Assembly: GCA_036734025.1 (NCBI GenBank)
Contig: DAIMZI010000011.1
Span: 30,928 to 94,927 of the forward strand
Length of the DNA: 64,000 bases
Direction: 5' to 3'
From: DAIMZI01 sp036734025
GTDB taxonomy: Bacteria; Pseudomonadota; Alphaproteobacteria; Rhizobiales; Rhodomicrobiaceae
Shown: positions 8,797 to 15,687 of the stretch, one piece after another
Position numbering within the stretch: the stretch's first letter is position 1
Layout of the letters: every line of letters begins with the position of its first letter
The notes under the pieces: generated by a model
Databases searched by the model: none
The model's input: only the letters and a program-made list of their open reading frames with translations
What the model was told of the DNA's origin: nothing
Program-made: the position numbers and the translations under genes

Positions 8797-9237
8797 CTAC
8801 TCGCCGATGTCTTGCATCCATTCGCGATCGGCTTGCGGCAATGATGCGCTCCAAGCATCCTCATCACCGGCCTGGGGTAGAAAATGGCCGAATTCGATCA
8901 TCTGGCGCGCGGGAATTTCACTGAGGTAAACCCATACGCCGCGCGGCGGCAAAGCGCAAATTTCCGCCACCTCATCGGCGATGCAGCGCATCAGCGTGCT
9001 TTTTTCCCTGGCGCTGCGCCCATCCCTGATATGGCCATGAATGAATATATGTCCATGGCGCAGCGGCGCGCCGCCCATGTACCAGCCTTGCGCGTCCACG
9101 AAATTGAAGATCACCTGGGCGAAATAAGCGGGCGCGCCTGTAACTTCGGCGTGGGCCCGGGTTATCGCTTTGGCGATCCGGCTTTTCTGATCTGCTGAAA
9201 GACTGTCGCTTGCGGCCGCGCAGATATAAGTCGGCAT
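8797..9237 (-). CDS. tautomerase-superfamily protein of the cis-CaaD type
   Basis: A 146-residue protein that, after removal of Met1, begins with the catalytic proline (PTYI). Counting from Pro1, all six residues known to matter in cis-3-chloroacrylic acid dehalogenase are at the same numbers: Pro1, His28, Arg70, Arg73, Tyr103 and Glu114. The surrounding motifs also match the family (HGHIRDGRSA, WVYLSEIPARQMIEFG, FLPQAG). cis-CaaD performs hydrolytic dehalogenation; the close homologue Cg10062 shares the residues yet is a poor dehalogenase and instead acts on propiolate, so substrate is uncertain. The frame is open far upstream, but only this start gives an N-terminal Pro. It is a single gene with no degradative neighbours. 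Confidence 0.85.
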   Translation of the reverse strand: MPTYICAAASDSLSADQKSRIAKAITRAHAEVTGAPAYFAQVIFNFVDAQGWYMGGAPLRHGHIFIHGHIRDGRSAREKSTLMRCIADEVAEICALPPRGVWVYLSEIPARQMIEFGHFLPQAGDEDAWSASLPQADREWMQDIGE

Positions 9238-9280
9238 GATGTCGCTCCTCCCATCCTTGTCATTGCCCGAGAAAGCCTCC

Positions 9281-9383
9281 AGCGCGTTCAAAGAAATCGG
9301 AGTCAGTGAACGCGCTCTAAGTTCTTGTGGTGTCGCACTTCCGGACGCAAAACCGGTTCCCACTTTTGCTGAAAGTACTCCAG
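9281..9383. repeat. palindromic intergenic repeat element
   Basis: The element begins with a perfect 10-base inverted repeat, AGCGCGTTCA at 9281-9290 and TGAACGCGCT at 9307-9316. A segment then runs through CGCAAAACCGGTTCCCAC to CTGAAAGTACTCC. From memory this layout resembles dispersed palindromic units (RIME-like) found between genes in Hyphomicrobiales genomes. It fills the first half of the 300-base gap between the tautomerase and crtZ. No second copy was seen in this window, so its repeat nature rests on recognition, not on counting. Confidence 0.6.
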
Positions 9384-9537
9384 CGCCTGCGCAATTAAAT
9401 CCTGATCGCCGAACAGTCACGGGTTCATGTCCGGCGCGATCAGAAAGGCTCATCCGCCAGCAGAGCTTGAGCGTAAGTCCACGGTAGTCTATTGCAAAAG
9501 CACTTCTTTGTCGGGGGACAGGAAAGAGGGATAGAAC

Positions 9538-10026
9538 GTGTCGGACGGATTGATCATCCTGTTTGTTTTTCTGGCGACCTTCGTTGGCATGGAAGCCTGC
9601 GCCTGGCTCACCCATCGCTATTTGATGCATGGGCCTTTGTGGTTCATCCACAAGACGCATCACCGGCCACGGCGCGGCGTGTTCGAGCTGAATGACCTGT
9701 TCGGTGTGTTTTTCGGCATCATCGCGGCGCCGCTGTTCTATTTCGGCTGGCAGGGCGAGCCGGTGAGCCTCGGCATCGCATTGGGCATGACCGCCTACGG
9801 TATCGCCTATTTTCTCGTCCATGATGTGCTGGTTCATCGCCGGGTATCGCATCGGTTCGTTCCGGCAAGCGGCTATCTGCGCCGGGTCCATCAGGCGCAT
9901 CACATGCACCATGCGGTGCGCGAGCGAGATGGGGCGGTCTCGTTCGGCTTTCTGGTGGCGCCGCCGCCTGAAGTGCTGGCGAAGAAGCTGAAGGAGCGGC
10001 ATGCCGATGAGGCGCGCGTCGAGTAG
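9538..10026 (+). CDS. crtZ: beta-carotene hydroxylase CrtZ
   Basis: A 162-residue membrane diiron hydroxylase of the CrtZ/fatty-acid-hydroxylase superfamily, which adds 3- and 3'-hydroxyls to beta-ionone rings (beta-carotene to zeaxanthin, or canthaxanthin to astaxanthin). The histidine clusters are visible: HRYLMH, HKTHH, HDVLVHRR and HQAHHMHH. Hydrophobic segments separate them. It uses a GTG start preceded by a strong GGAAAGAGGG ribosome site. No other carotenoid gene is in the window, so it is either an isolated part of a dispersed pathway or an acquired gene. The nicotianamine-synthase-like gene follows 64 bp later on the same strand. Confidence 0.9.
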   Translation: MSDGLIILFVFLATFVGMEACAWLTHRYLMHGPLWFIHKTHHRPRRGVFELNDLFGVFFGIIAAPLFYFGWQGEPVSLGIALGMTAYGIAYFLVHDVLVHRRVSHRFVPASGYLRRVHQAHHMHHAVRERDGAVSFGFLVAPPPEVLAKKLKERHADEARVE

Positions 10027-10090
10027 ACGCTGACCGGCGGATCAGATATCCTGATTTTTTGGATCAGGAACGGATCGAGAGCGCCAGCCA

Positions 10091-10918
10091 GTGGATCGCC
10101 CAAGTGCAATCTTCTTCTTGGACGACACTTATCGTACCCTCAATGATCAGACCGATCTGAGCCCCGACAACCGGCTGGTAACTCAGCGCCTGCATGGTCT
10201 TGTGGCGACGCTCAGGGACTGGCATGCCAAGGGTATCCACGGCGAGCTGGCCGATGCGCCGGAGTTGCTGGAAGCCCGCTGCGGCTTGCCGAGCCTATGC
10301 GCGGTTGCCGAGTGCGCAATGGAAAAGTGGTGGTGCCGCAAGGCGCTGGCAGGCAAAGCGCCGGAGCGCGTGCTCGAAGACTTCTGGTATATGGACAATT
10401 ATCGCAGCCTGTGCCGGGCCGAGTGCAATCTGGTCGGGCCGGACATTGGCCGTGACGTGGTGTTTCTCGGCTGTGGGGCGTTACCGCTCAGCGCTATTCT
10501 GCTGGCGCGGGCGAATGCGAACATGCGGCTGATCTGTGTCGATGCAGATGCTGAAGCCTGCGATCTGGCCACTGCGCTCGTGCGCGCCATTGGTCTTGAT
10601 GGCCGGATCTGCGTTGATCACGGCCGCGCCGAAGACTATTTCGTTGCGTCCGACGCGATCATCATCTGCGCCAGCCTGCTGGACGCACCCGGGCTGCCTA
10701 GCCATCTGGCCGCCTGCGGTACGGCGCGCCTGCTTGTGCGCGATGTCGAGGGTGTCTATCGCTGGCTGTACAGTCCTGCCAAGCTGCTCGGCCCGGCATT
10801 TCGCGAATGCGCCCGGACCGCCCCGTCGTCCGAGCGCATCAATATCAGCCGGTATTTTCGCGCTGTGGGTGATCCGGGCAGGGCCGAACGACTTGTCGCT
10901 GGCCTGGCGAATGCTTAG
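10091..10918 (+). CDS. nicotianamine synthase-like protein
   Basis: A 275-residue SAM-dependent enzyme of the nicotianamine synthase family. Near residue 98 it has a DFWYMDNYRSLCRAE segment matching the family's aromatic-NY-L-E block, which holds a catalytic Glu. Then come GCGALPLSAILLA, matching the GSGPLPLTS motif, and the VDADAEACDLA acidic loop of a Rossmann methyltransferase. Plant NAS joins three aminobutyrate units from SAM; bacterial relatives such as CntL add one to histidine for opine-type metallophores. No opine dehydrogenase, transporter or TonB receptor is beside it, so the product is unknown. The GTG start has a weak ribosome site. Confidence 0.8.
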   Translation: MDRPSAIFFLDDTYRTLNDQTDLSPDNRLVTQRLHGLVATLRDWHAKGIHGELADAPELLEARCGLPSLCAVAECAMEKWWCRKALAGKAPERVLEDFWYMDNYRSLCRAECNLVGPDIGRDVVFLGCGALPLSAILLARANANMRLICVDADAEACDLATALVRAIGLDGRICVDHGRAEDYFVASDAIIICASLLDAPGLPSHLAACGTARLLVRDVEGVYRWLYSPAKLLGPAFRECARTAPSSERINISRYFRAVGDPGRAERLVAGLANA

Positions 10919-10951
10919 ATGCTATCATGCTATCATGCTAGCGTGATAGCA
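10919..10951. promoter_or_regulatory. palindromic operator upstream of the toxin-antitoxin pair
   Basis: Three direct 8-base units (ATGCTATC, ATGCTATC, ATGCTAGC) occupy 10919-10942. From 10928 to 10951 they form a 24-base palindrome with arms TGCTATCA and TGATAGCA around a central GCTAGC; only one symmetric pair of positions is imperfect. It begins at the stop of the preceding gene and lies 25 bases before the antitoxin ATG. Ribbon-helix-helix antitoxins of the FitA type bind such inverted repeats to repress their own operon, so this is the likely autoregulatory site. Confidence 0.75.
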
Positions 10952-10976
10952 CGGTGATGCAGCAGGGAGGCACGAC

Positions 10977-11228
10977 ATGGCACAGTTGATCGTACGCAAT
11001 ATCGAGCCGGACGTTAAGGAGCGGTTGGCGCAGCGCGCCCGTGCCCATGGTCACAGCATGGAGGAAGAGGCGCGGCGCATCCTGCGCGAGGCTGTCAGCG
11101 TCTCGGCCTGGCCCGCTGACAAGCCAGGGCTGGGCACACAGCTCGCGGAGTGCTTCGAGGGCGTCGAGCTTGACGAGCCGCTGCCCGAGATGAAGGGGCA
11201 GCCGGCGCGCCCGGCGATCTTCGATTGA
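10977..11228 (+). CDS. FitA-type ribbon-helix-helix antitoxin
   Basis: An 83-residue protein. The N-terminal half, MAQLIVRNIEPDVKERL followed by RARAHGHSMEEEARRILREA, is the FitA/Arc-like ribbon-helix-helix DNA-binding fold with a leading beta strand. The acidic, proline-containing C-terminal tail is the kind that wraps the PIN toxin. A strong AGGGAGG ribosome site precedes the ATG. The toxin starts 7 bp after the stop. Its operator is the palindrome just upstream. Confidence 0.9.
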   Translation: MAQLIVRNIEPDVKERLAQRARAHGHSMEEEARRILREAVSVSAWPADKPGLGTQLAECFEGVELDEPLPEMKGQPARPAIFD

Positions 11229-11235
11229 TCGCCCG

Positions 11236-11664
11236 GTGATCGTCCTTGATACCAACGTCTTGTCGGCTGTCATGGAAAAGGCGCGCTCCGCTGCGGCTTT
11301 TGACTGGTTTCAGCGGCAGAACCCGGATGAGGTCTGGCTGACGGCGATCACGCTTTACGAAGCACGTTTCGGCATCGAACGGCTGGAACCCGGGGCGCGC
11401 CGCGACCGGCTGGACAGCGGACTGGAGCGCGCGGCGCATACCGTGCTTGCGGGCCGCGTGCTGGCGTTCGATGAGGCGGCCGCCCGCGAAGCCGCAACTT
11501 TGACAGCCGAGCGCGAAAAGCGTGGCCGCACCGTGGATGTCCGCGATACCTTCATAGCTGGCATCGTGCGCGCTCACGGGGCGGTGCTCGCCACGCGCAA
11601 CATCAAGGATTTTGACGATGCCGGCATCCCGCTGATCAATCCCTGGCGAAAGTCCGAAGACTGA
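11236..11664 (+). CDS. PIN-domain toxin, VapC/FitB type
   Basis: A 142-residue PIN-domain ribonuclease. The four expected acidic positions are present: Asp in VLDTNVLS (residue 5), Glu in LYEARFG near residue 43, Asp in VDVRDTFIAG near residue 100, and Asp in TRNIKDFDDAG near the end. VapC/FitB toxins cleave tRNA or rRNA when freed from their antitoxin. GTG start 7 bp after the antitoxin stop; the two form one operon. The gene is intact with no missing catalytic residue. Confidence 0.9.
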   Translation: MIVLDTNVLSAVMEKARSAAAFDWFQRQNPDEVWLTAITLYEARFGIERLEPGARRDRLDSGLERAAHTVLAGRVLAFDEAAAREAATLTAEREKRGRTVDVRDTFIAGIVRAHGAVLATRNIKDFDDAGIPLINPWRKSED

Positions 11665-11666
11665 AC

Positions 11667-11697
11667 TTGCATCATCGGGGCATTAGCCTGATATAGT
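11667..11697 (+). promoter_or_regulatory. probable promoter of the SRP RNA gene
   Basis: A TATAGT hexamer at 11692-11697 lies about 6 bases before the inferred 5' end of the SRP RNA, the expected -10 position. A TTGCAT candidate -35 is at 11667-11672, with a long 19-base spacer. The promoter sits just after the toxin stop, so SRP RNA transcription appears independent of the toxin-antitoxin operon. The -10 is convincing, the -35 less so. Confidence 0.5.
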
Positions 11698-11701
11698 GAA
11701 G

Positions 11702-11801
11702 TTCGGGAGGTTGGCGGTGGACGTGCCGCTCGCCAACCGGGTCAGGTCCGGAAGGAAGCAGCCCCAACGAGGCCGGTGCGGGTCATCGTTCAGCCTCCCA
11801 C
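11702..11801 (+). ncRNA. ffs: signal recognition particle RNA, small bacterial type (4.5S-like)
   Basis: About 100 nt. The invariant Ffh-binding tetraloop region, GGTCAGGTCCGGAAGGAAGC, is at 11740-11759, flanked by helix arms. The ends pair: GGGAGG at 11705-11710 with CCTCCC at 11794-11799. Position just upstream of dnaX is conserved in Alphaproteobacteria. The RNA joins Ffh in the signal recognition particle for co-translational membrane targeting. The exact ends are uncertain by a few bases. Confidence 0.93.
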
Positions 11802-11872
11802 CCATTTCTTGATGGATCGCGGTCCGGATTTGCCGCTTGTGCGAAAAAGACAAGGCGGCGTAAAGGCGGGCG

Positions 11873-13771
11873 ATGGCAAAATCCGGTAAAAGCAGGCCTC
11901 AGGGCGCCTCGCGCACCAAGACAGCAGCACAGCCAGAACAAGCCAGCGACAAGCCGCCTGGCCCCTATCTGGTTCTGGCGCGTAAATATCGCCCGCAGAC
12001 CTTCGATGATCTGATCGGCCAGGATGCAATGGTTCGCACCTTGCGCAATGCCTTTGCCATGAAGCGCATCGCACAGGCCTATATGCTGACGGGCGTGCGC
12101 GGGGTCGGCAAGACCACCACGGCGCGCATACTGGCGCGCGCGCTCAATTACTCGGTCGCCGGCGAAGACACCGGCCCGCAGCTCGACATGCCCGGCGAAG
12201 GCGAGCATTGCCGCGCGATCATGGAAAGCCGCCACGTCGATGTCATCGAGATGGACGCCGCCTCGCATACCGGCATCGACGATATCCGCGAGATCACCGA
12301 TTCCATCCGCTACAAGCCCGCTTATGCCCGCTACAAGGTGTTCATCATCGACGAGGTGCACATGCTCTCGAAGGCCGCCTTCAACGGCCTGCTGAAAACG
12401 CTGGAAGAGCCGCCCGAGCATGTGAAATTCATCTTCGCCACCACCGAGGTGCGCAAGGTGCCGGTGACGGTGCTGTCGCGCTGCCAGCGCTTTGACCTGC
12501 GCCGGGTCGAGACCGGCAGGCTCGCTGAACATTTCGCCGCCATCGCGTCGAAGGAGGGCCGCAAGGTGGACGCAGAGGCGCTGGCGCTGCTGGCGCGCGC
12601 TGCCGAAGGCTCGGTGCGCGACGGGCTGTCGCTGCTCGATCAGGCGCTCGCCCATGCCGCGGGCGAGGTCTCCGCGCCAGATGTGCGCGCCATGCTGGGG
12701 CTTGCCGATCGCCAGCGCGTGTTCGATCTGCTTGAAGCGATTCTTGCCGGGCAGGCGGCGCGCGCGCTGGATGGTCTCAAGTTCCTTTATGATGACGGCG
12801 CCGAGCCCGAGCGGATCATCGCCGCACTTGCGCAGGCGGTGCACGCGATCAGCCGCATCGCGGCTGCGGGCGCGCCGGGCGCGAGCGCCGATCTGGCCGA
12901 GGCCGAAGCCGCGCGGGCGGGCGATCTGGCCGGGCGGCTCGACATCGCGGCGCTGGCGCGGGCCTGGCAGATGCTGCTCAAGGGTCTGGATGAGGTATCG
13001 CGCGCGCCCGACGCGCTGGCCGCTGCCGAGATGCTGGTGATCCGCATGTGCTATGTCGCCGATCTGCCGCCGCCGGAGAGGATCATCCGCATGCTGGAGG
13101 ACGGCGCGGGGGCGGATCGCATCGAGACGAAACACGAACAATCGACAAACGAATCAGCATCGCAGGATGTTCCGCTTTTGTCTTTGGCGGCGCAGGCCGA
13201 GGTGCCGCAGGTCGAGGCGCCGCAGGACGGGCCTGCCGCAGTCCATGCCGATCAGGGCGGCGCGGACCTGCCACAGCCCGCAAGCTTTGCCGAAGTCGCT
13301 GAACTGGCCGGCGCCAGGCGCGATATCCGCCTCAAGCTTGCGCTGGAGGAGAATGTGCAGCTGGTCGCCTTTCGGCCGGGCCATATCGAGCTGCGCCTGT
13401 TGAAAGATGCGCCGGGCGATCTGGCCAACCAGCTCGGGCGCAAGCTAAATGAATGGACCGGCGCGCGCTGGCTGGTCTCGATCAGCGACCGGCCGGGCCA
13501 GCCGAGCCTGGGCGAAGAACGCCGCGCGCGTGAGGCGCGCATGCTCGACGAAGTGAAGCAGCATCCGCTGGTTCGCGACGTGCTGAAACATTTTCCCGAC
13601 GCCGAGATCATCGGTGTGAGTGATCTCAATGCAGACTGCCAGTCGGACCGGACCAGTGGCGCAGGTGGCGCAATGGCGCAGAATGAGGAGCGTAATGACC
13701 GATTTCCTGAACATGATGAAGCAGGCCAAAGAGCTGCAAAGCAAAATGGCCGAGATGCAGGCCCAGATTGA
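11873..13771 (+). CDS. dnaX: DNA polymerase III tau/gamma subunit DnaX
   Basis: A 632-residue clamp-loader ATPase. After a basic N-terminal tail come Walker A GVRGVGKTTTAR near residue 74, Walker B IIDEVHML, sensor 1 FATTEVRKVP, an SRC arginine finger and the C-terminal tau region. The zinc module between Walker A and B, four cysteines in Escherichia coli, keeps only one Cys here (EHCRAIMESRH), a reduction I recall in other Alphaproteobacteria. The last 26 codons overlap the ybaB start region in another frame by 77 bp, so the C-terminus after the IIGVSDL segment may be unconserved. It follows the SRP RNA and precedes ybaB-recR. Confidence 0.95.
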   Translation: MAKSGKSRPQGASRTKTAAQPEQASDKPPGPYLVLARKYRPQTFDDLIGQDAMVRTLRNAFAMKRIAQAYMLTGVRGVGKTTTARILARALNYSVAGEDTGPQLDMPGEGEHCRAIMESRHVDVIEMDAASHTGIDDIREITDSIRYKPAYARYKVFIIDEVHMLSKAAFNGLLKTLEEPPEHVKFIFATTEVRKVPVTVLSRCQRFDLRRVETGRLAEHFAAIASKEGRKVDAEALALLARAAEGSVRDGLSLLDQALAHAAGEVSAPDVRAMLGLADRQRVFDLLEAILAGQAARALDGLKFLYDDGAEPERIIAALAQAVHAISRIAAAGAPGASADLAEAEAARAGDLAGRLDIAALARAWQMLLKGLDEVSRAPDALAAAEMLVIRMCYVADLPPPERIIRMLEDGAGADRIETKHEQSTNESASQDVPLLSLAAQAEVPQVEAPQDGPAAVHADQGGADLPQPASFAEVAELAGARRDIRLKLALEENVQLVAFRPGHIELRLLKDAPGDLANQLGRKLNEWTGARWLVSISDRPGQPSLGEERRAREARMLDEVKQHPLVRDVLKHFPDAEIIGVSDLNADCQSDRTSGAGGAMAQNEERNDRFPEHDEAGQRAAKQNGRDAGPD

Positions 13772-14012
13772 GCAGCTCACCCAGACCGGCACATCGGGCG
13801 GCGGACTGGTGAGCGTCACGCTGAACGGGAAAGGCGAACTGCATGGGCTGGAGCTCGACCCCAGCCTGATGAAGCCGGACGAGAAGGAGATATTGGAAGA
13901 TCTCATCGTCGCCGCCCATGCCGATGCGAAGTCCAAGCTCGAAGTGGCGCTGCAAGGCAAGATGAAAGAGATCACCGGCGGCCTGCCGCTGCCCCCCGGC
14001 CTCAAGTTTTGA
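13695..14012 (+). CDS. ybaB: nucleoid-associated protein YbaB/EbfC
   Basis: A 105-residue protein of the YbaB/EbfC family, small dimeric DNA-binding proteins. It begins MTDFLNMMKQAKELQSKM, an amphipathic helix, and has the GLVSVTLNGKGEL strand region and the late GLPLPPGLKF tail typical of the family. An in-frame open region extends upstream, but the GAGGAG ribosome site at 13685-13690 selects the ATG at 13695. It lies in the conserved dnaX-ybaB-recR order and overlaps the dnaX 3' end. Confidence 0.95.
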   Translation: MTDFLNMMKQAKELQSKMAEMQAQIEQLTQTGTSGGGLVSVTLNGKGELHGLELDPSLMKPDEKEILEDLIVAAHADAKSKLEVALQGKMKEITGGLPLPPGLKF

Positions 14013-14020
14013 TCTTGCCG

Positions 14021-14656
14021 ATGGATGCAGATCCGGCTGGTCGCGGCGCCGGCCGCCACGCCGTCGGTACAGAAATCGAGACGCTCATCAAGCTGCTGTC
14101 CCGGCTGCCTGGCCTCGGCCCGCGCTCGGCGCGGCGCGCTGCGCTGCATCTGATCAAACGACCTGAGCAGTTGCTTGCCCCGTTGGCGGCGGCCATGGCG
14201 GAGGCTGCGGAAAGGATCGTGATCTGCGCCGGTTGCGGCAATCTCGACACCGTCTCGCCGTGCACCATTTGCAGCGATCCCCGGCGCGCTTCATCGTTGC
14301 TGTGCGTGGTGGAAGAAGTCGGTGATCTGTGGGCGCTGGAGCGTGCGCAGGTCGTGAACGCCCGGTTTCACGTCCTGGGCGGCGTGCTGTCGCCGCTCGA
14401 TGGCGTGGGGCCGGATGATCTGAACCTCTCGCGCCTGGCCGAGCGGGTCCGTGAAGGCGGCATTGAGGAGGTGTTGCTGGCGCTCAACGCAACGGTGGAG
14501 GGCCAGAGCACGGCCCATTACATCAGCGATCTGCTGGAGGGCACGGGCGTGATCGTCACACGGCTGGCACACGGCGTGCCGGTCGGCGGCGAGCTCGACT
14601 ATCTGGATGAAGGCACGCTGGCGGCGGCCATCAAGTCGCGCCGTCCGGTGGGCTGA
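14021..14656 (+). CDS. recR: recombination mediator RecR
   Basis: A 211-residue protein of the RecFOR pathway, which loads RecA on gapped DNA. It has the N-terminal helix-hairpin-helix (SRLPGLGPRSARRAALHL), the four-cysteine zinc finger CAGCG...CTIC, the TOPRIM segment LCVVEEVGDLWALE and the C-terminal Walker-B-like region. ATG at 14021 is preferred. A TTG at 14009 overlapping the ybaB stop would add four residues and cannot be excluded, because neither start has a clear ribosome site. Confidence 0.95.
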   Translation: MDADPAGRGAGRHAVGTEIETLIKLLSRLPGLGPRSARRAALHLIKRPEQLLAPLAAAMAEAAERIVICAGCGNLDTVSPCTICSDPRRASSLLCVVEEVGDLWALERAQVVNARFHVLGGVLSPLDGVGPDDLNLSRLAERVREGGIEEVLLALNATVEGQSTAHYISDLLEGTGVIVTRLAHGVPVGGELDYLDEGTLAAAIKSRRPVG

Positions 14657-14773
14657 TGGCGATGCTGGTGCATCCGCACCGTTTTCCTTGACGATCGCGC
14701 GCTGGCTTGGCAACACGTCCCTGCGCCAGGCGGGCTGTCCGCTGGCGCCTTCCCCGCACAAGGCCTTTTTCAC

Positions 14774-15661
14774 ATGCCCTTGTTTCTCAAGATCAGGTAT
14801 CTGGCGGAATATGTCCTGCTGCGCGGGGTCATCGCGCTGGTCCGTGCCATCCCGCTAGACACCGCGACGCGCTGGTCGGCGAAAAGCTGGGCTTTCATCG
14901 CGCCTAAGACCCGCCGGCACAAGCGCGCGCTGGCCAATCTGGCCATGGCCTTCCCCGAAAAGACCGACGACGAGCGCGAGGCCATTGCCAGGGCGATGTG
15001 GGCCAATCTGGGCCGGGTGATGGCCGAGACCATGCGGCTAGATGAAATTCTCGATGAACCCGAGCGCGTCGAGGTCGAGGTGCCCAGGCTGCTCAAGCGC
15101 TATGAGGGGCGCATGGGGCCGGCGATCTGCGCTTCGCTGCACATGGGCAACTGGGAACTGGCCATGCTGCCGCTGACGCGGGCGCAGGCCAAGCCGGCCG
15201 CCGTCTACCGGCTGGTGGACAACCCGTATGTCGATCTGTATCTGCGCGGCCAGCGCGAAAAGCTCTATCCCGGCGGGCTGTTTGCGCGCGGGCGCGGCTC
15301 CGGCCATGATACCGCCCGGATCATCGGCAGCTATATCCGCAGGGGTGGGCGGCTCGGTTTTCTCGCCGATCTTTATGACCGCCGGGGCGTGGCAGTGCCA
15401 TTCTTCGGCCATTCGGCGCGCTCCAATCCGGTGCCGGCCATGCTTGCCCGCCGAGTTGGCGCGCGGCTTTGGGTCGGCAGGTGTATCCGCGTCGGCACGG
15501 GCTCGAACTTCAAGGTCACGCTCAAGGAGCTTAAAGTGCCGCGAACCGACGACATCGACGCTGACATCAAGGCGATCCTGAGCGATATGCACGCCCAGTT
15601 CGAAGCCTGGGTGCGCGAGCATCCCGAACAATGGATGTGGTCCAACCGGCGCTACAATTGA
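14774..15661 (+). CDS. lysophospholipid/lipid A acyltransferase, LpxL/HtrB family
   Basis: A 295-residue inner-membrane acyltransferase. It has an N-terminal hydrophobic helix (residues 5-25), the HMGNWE catalytic HX4(D/E) motif near residue 122, the YDRRGVAVPFFG region, and the C-terminal HPEQWMWSNRRY motif diagnostic of LpxL/LpxM. These enzymes add secondary acyl chains to lipid A from acyl-ACP. The fab and lpt genes further along serve the same envelope route. Which chain it adds is not decidable. It begins 118 bp after recR. Confidence 0.9.
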   Translation: MPLFLKIRYLAEYVLLRGVIALVRAIPLDTATRWSAKSWAFIAPKTRRHKRALANLAMAFPEKTDDEREAIARAMWANLGRVMAETMRLDEILDEPERVEVEVPRLLKRYEGRMGPAICASLHMGNWELAMLPLTRAQAKPAAVYRLVDNPYVDLYLRGQREKLYPGGLFARGRGSGHDTARIIGSYIRRGGRLGFLADLYDRRGVAVPFFGHSARSNPVPAMLARRVGARLWVGRCIRVGTGSNFKVTLKELKVPRTDDIDADIKAILSDMHAQFEAWVREHPEQWMWSNRRYN

Positions 15662-15687
15662 CCAGAACCGAATGCGAGGCTGAGACG

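Noticed and set aside
8797..10002. 401-codon extension of the tautomerase frame across crtZ
   Set aside because: The tautomerase needs Pro directly after Met, and the extension runs antisense through crtZ with no domain.
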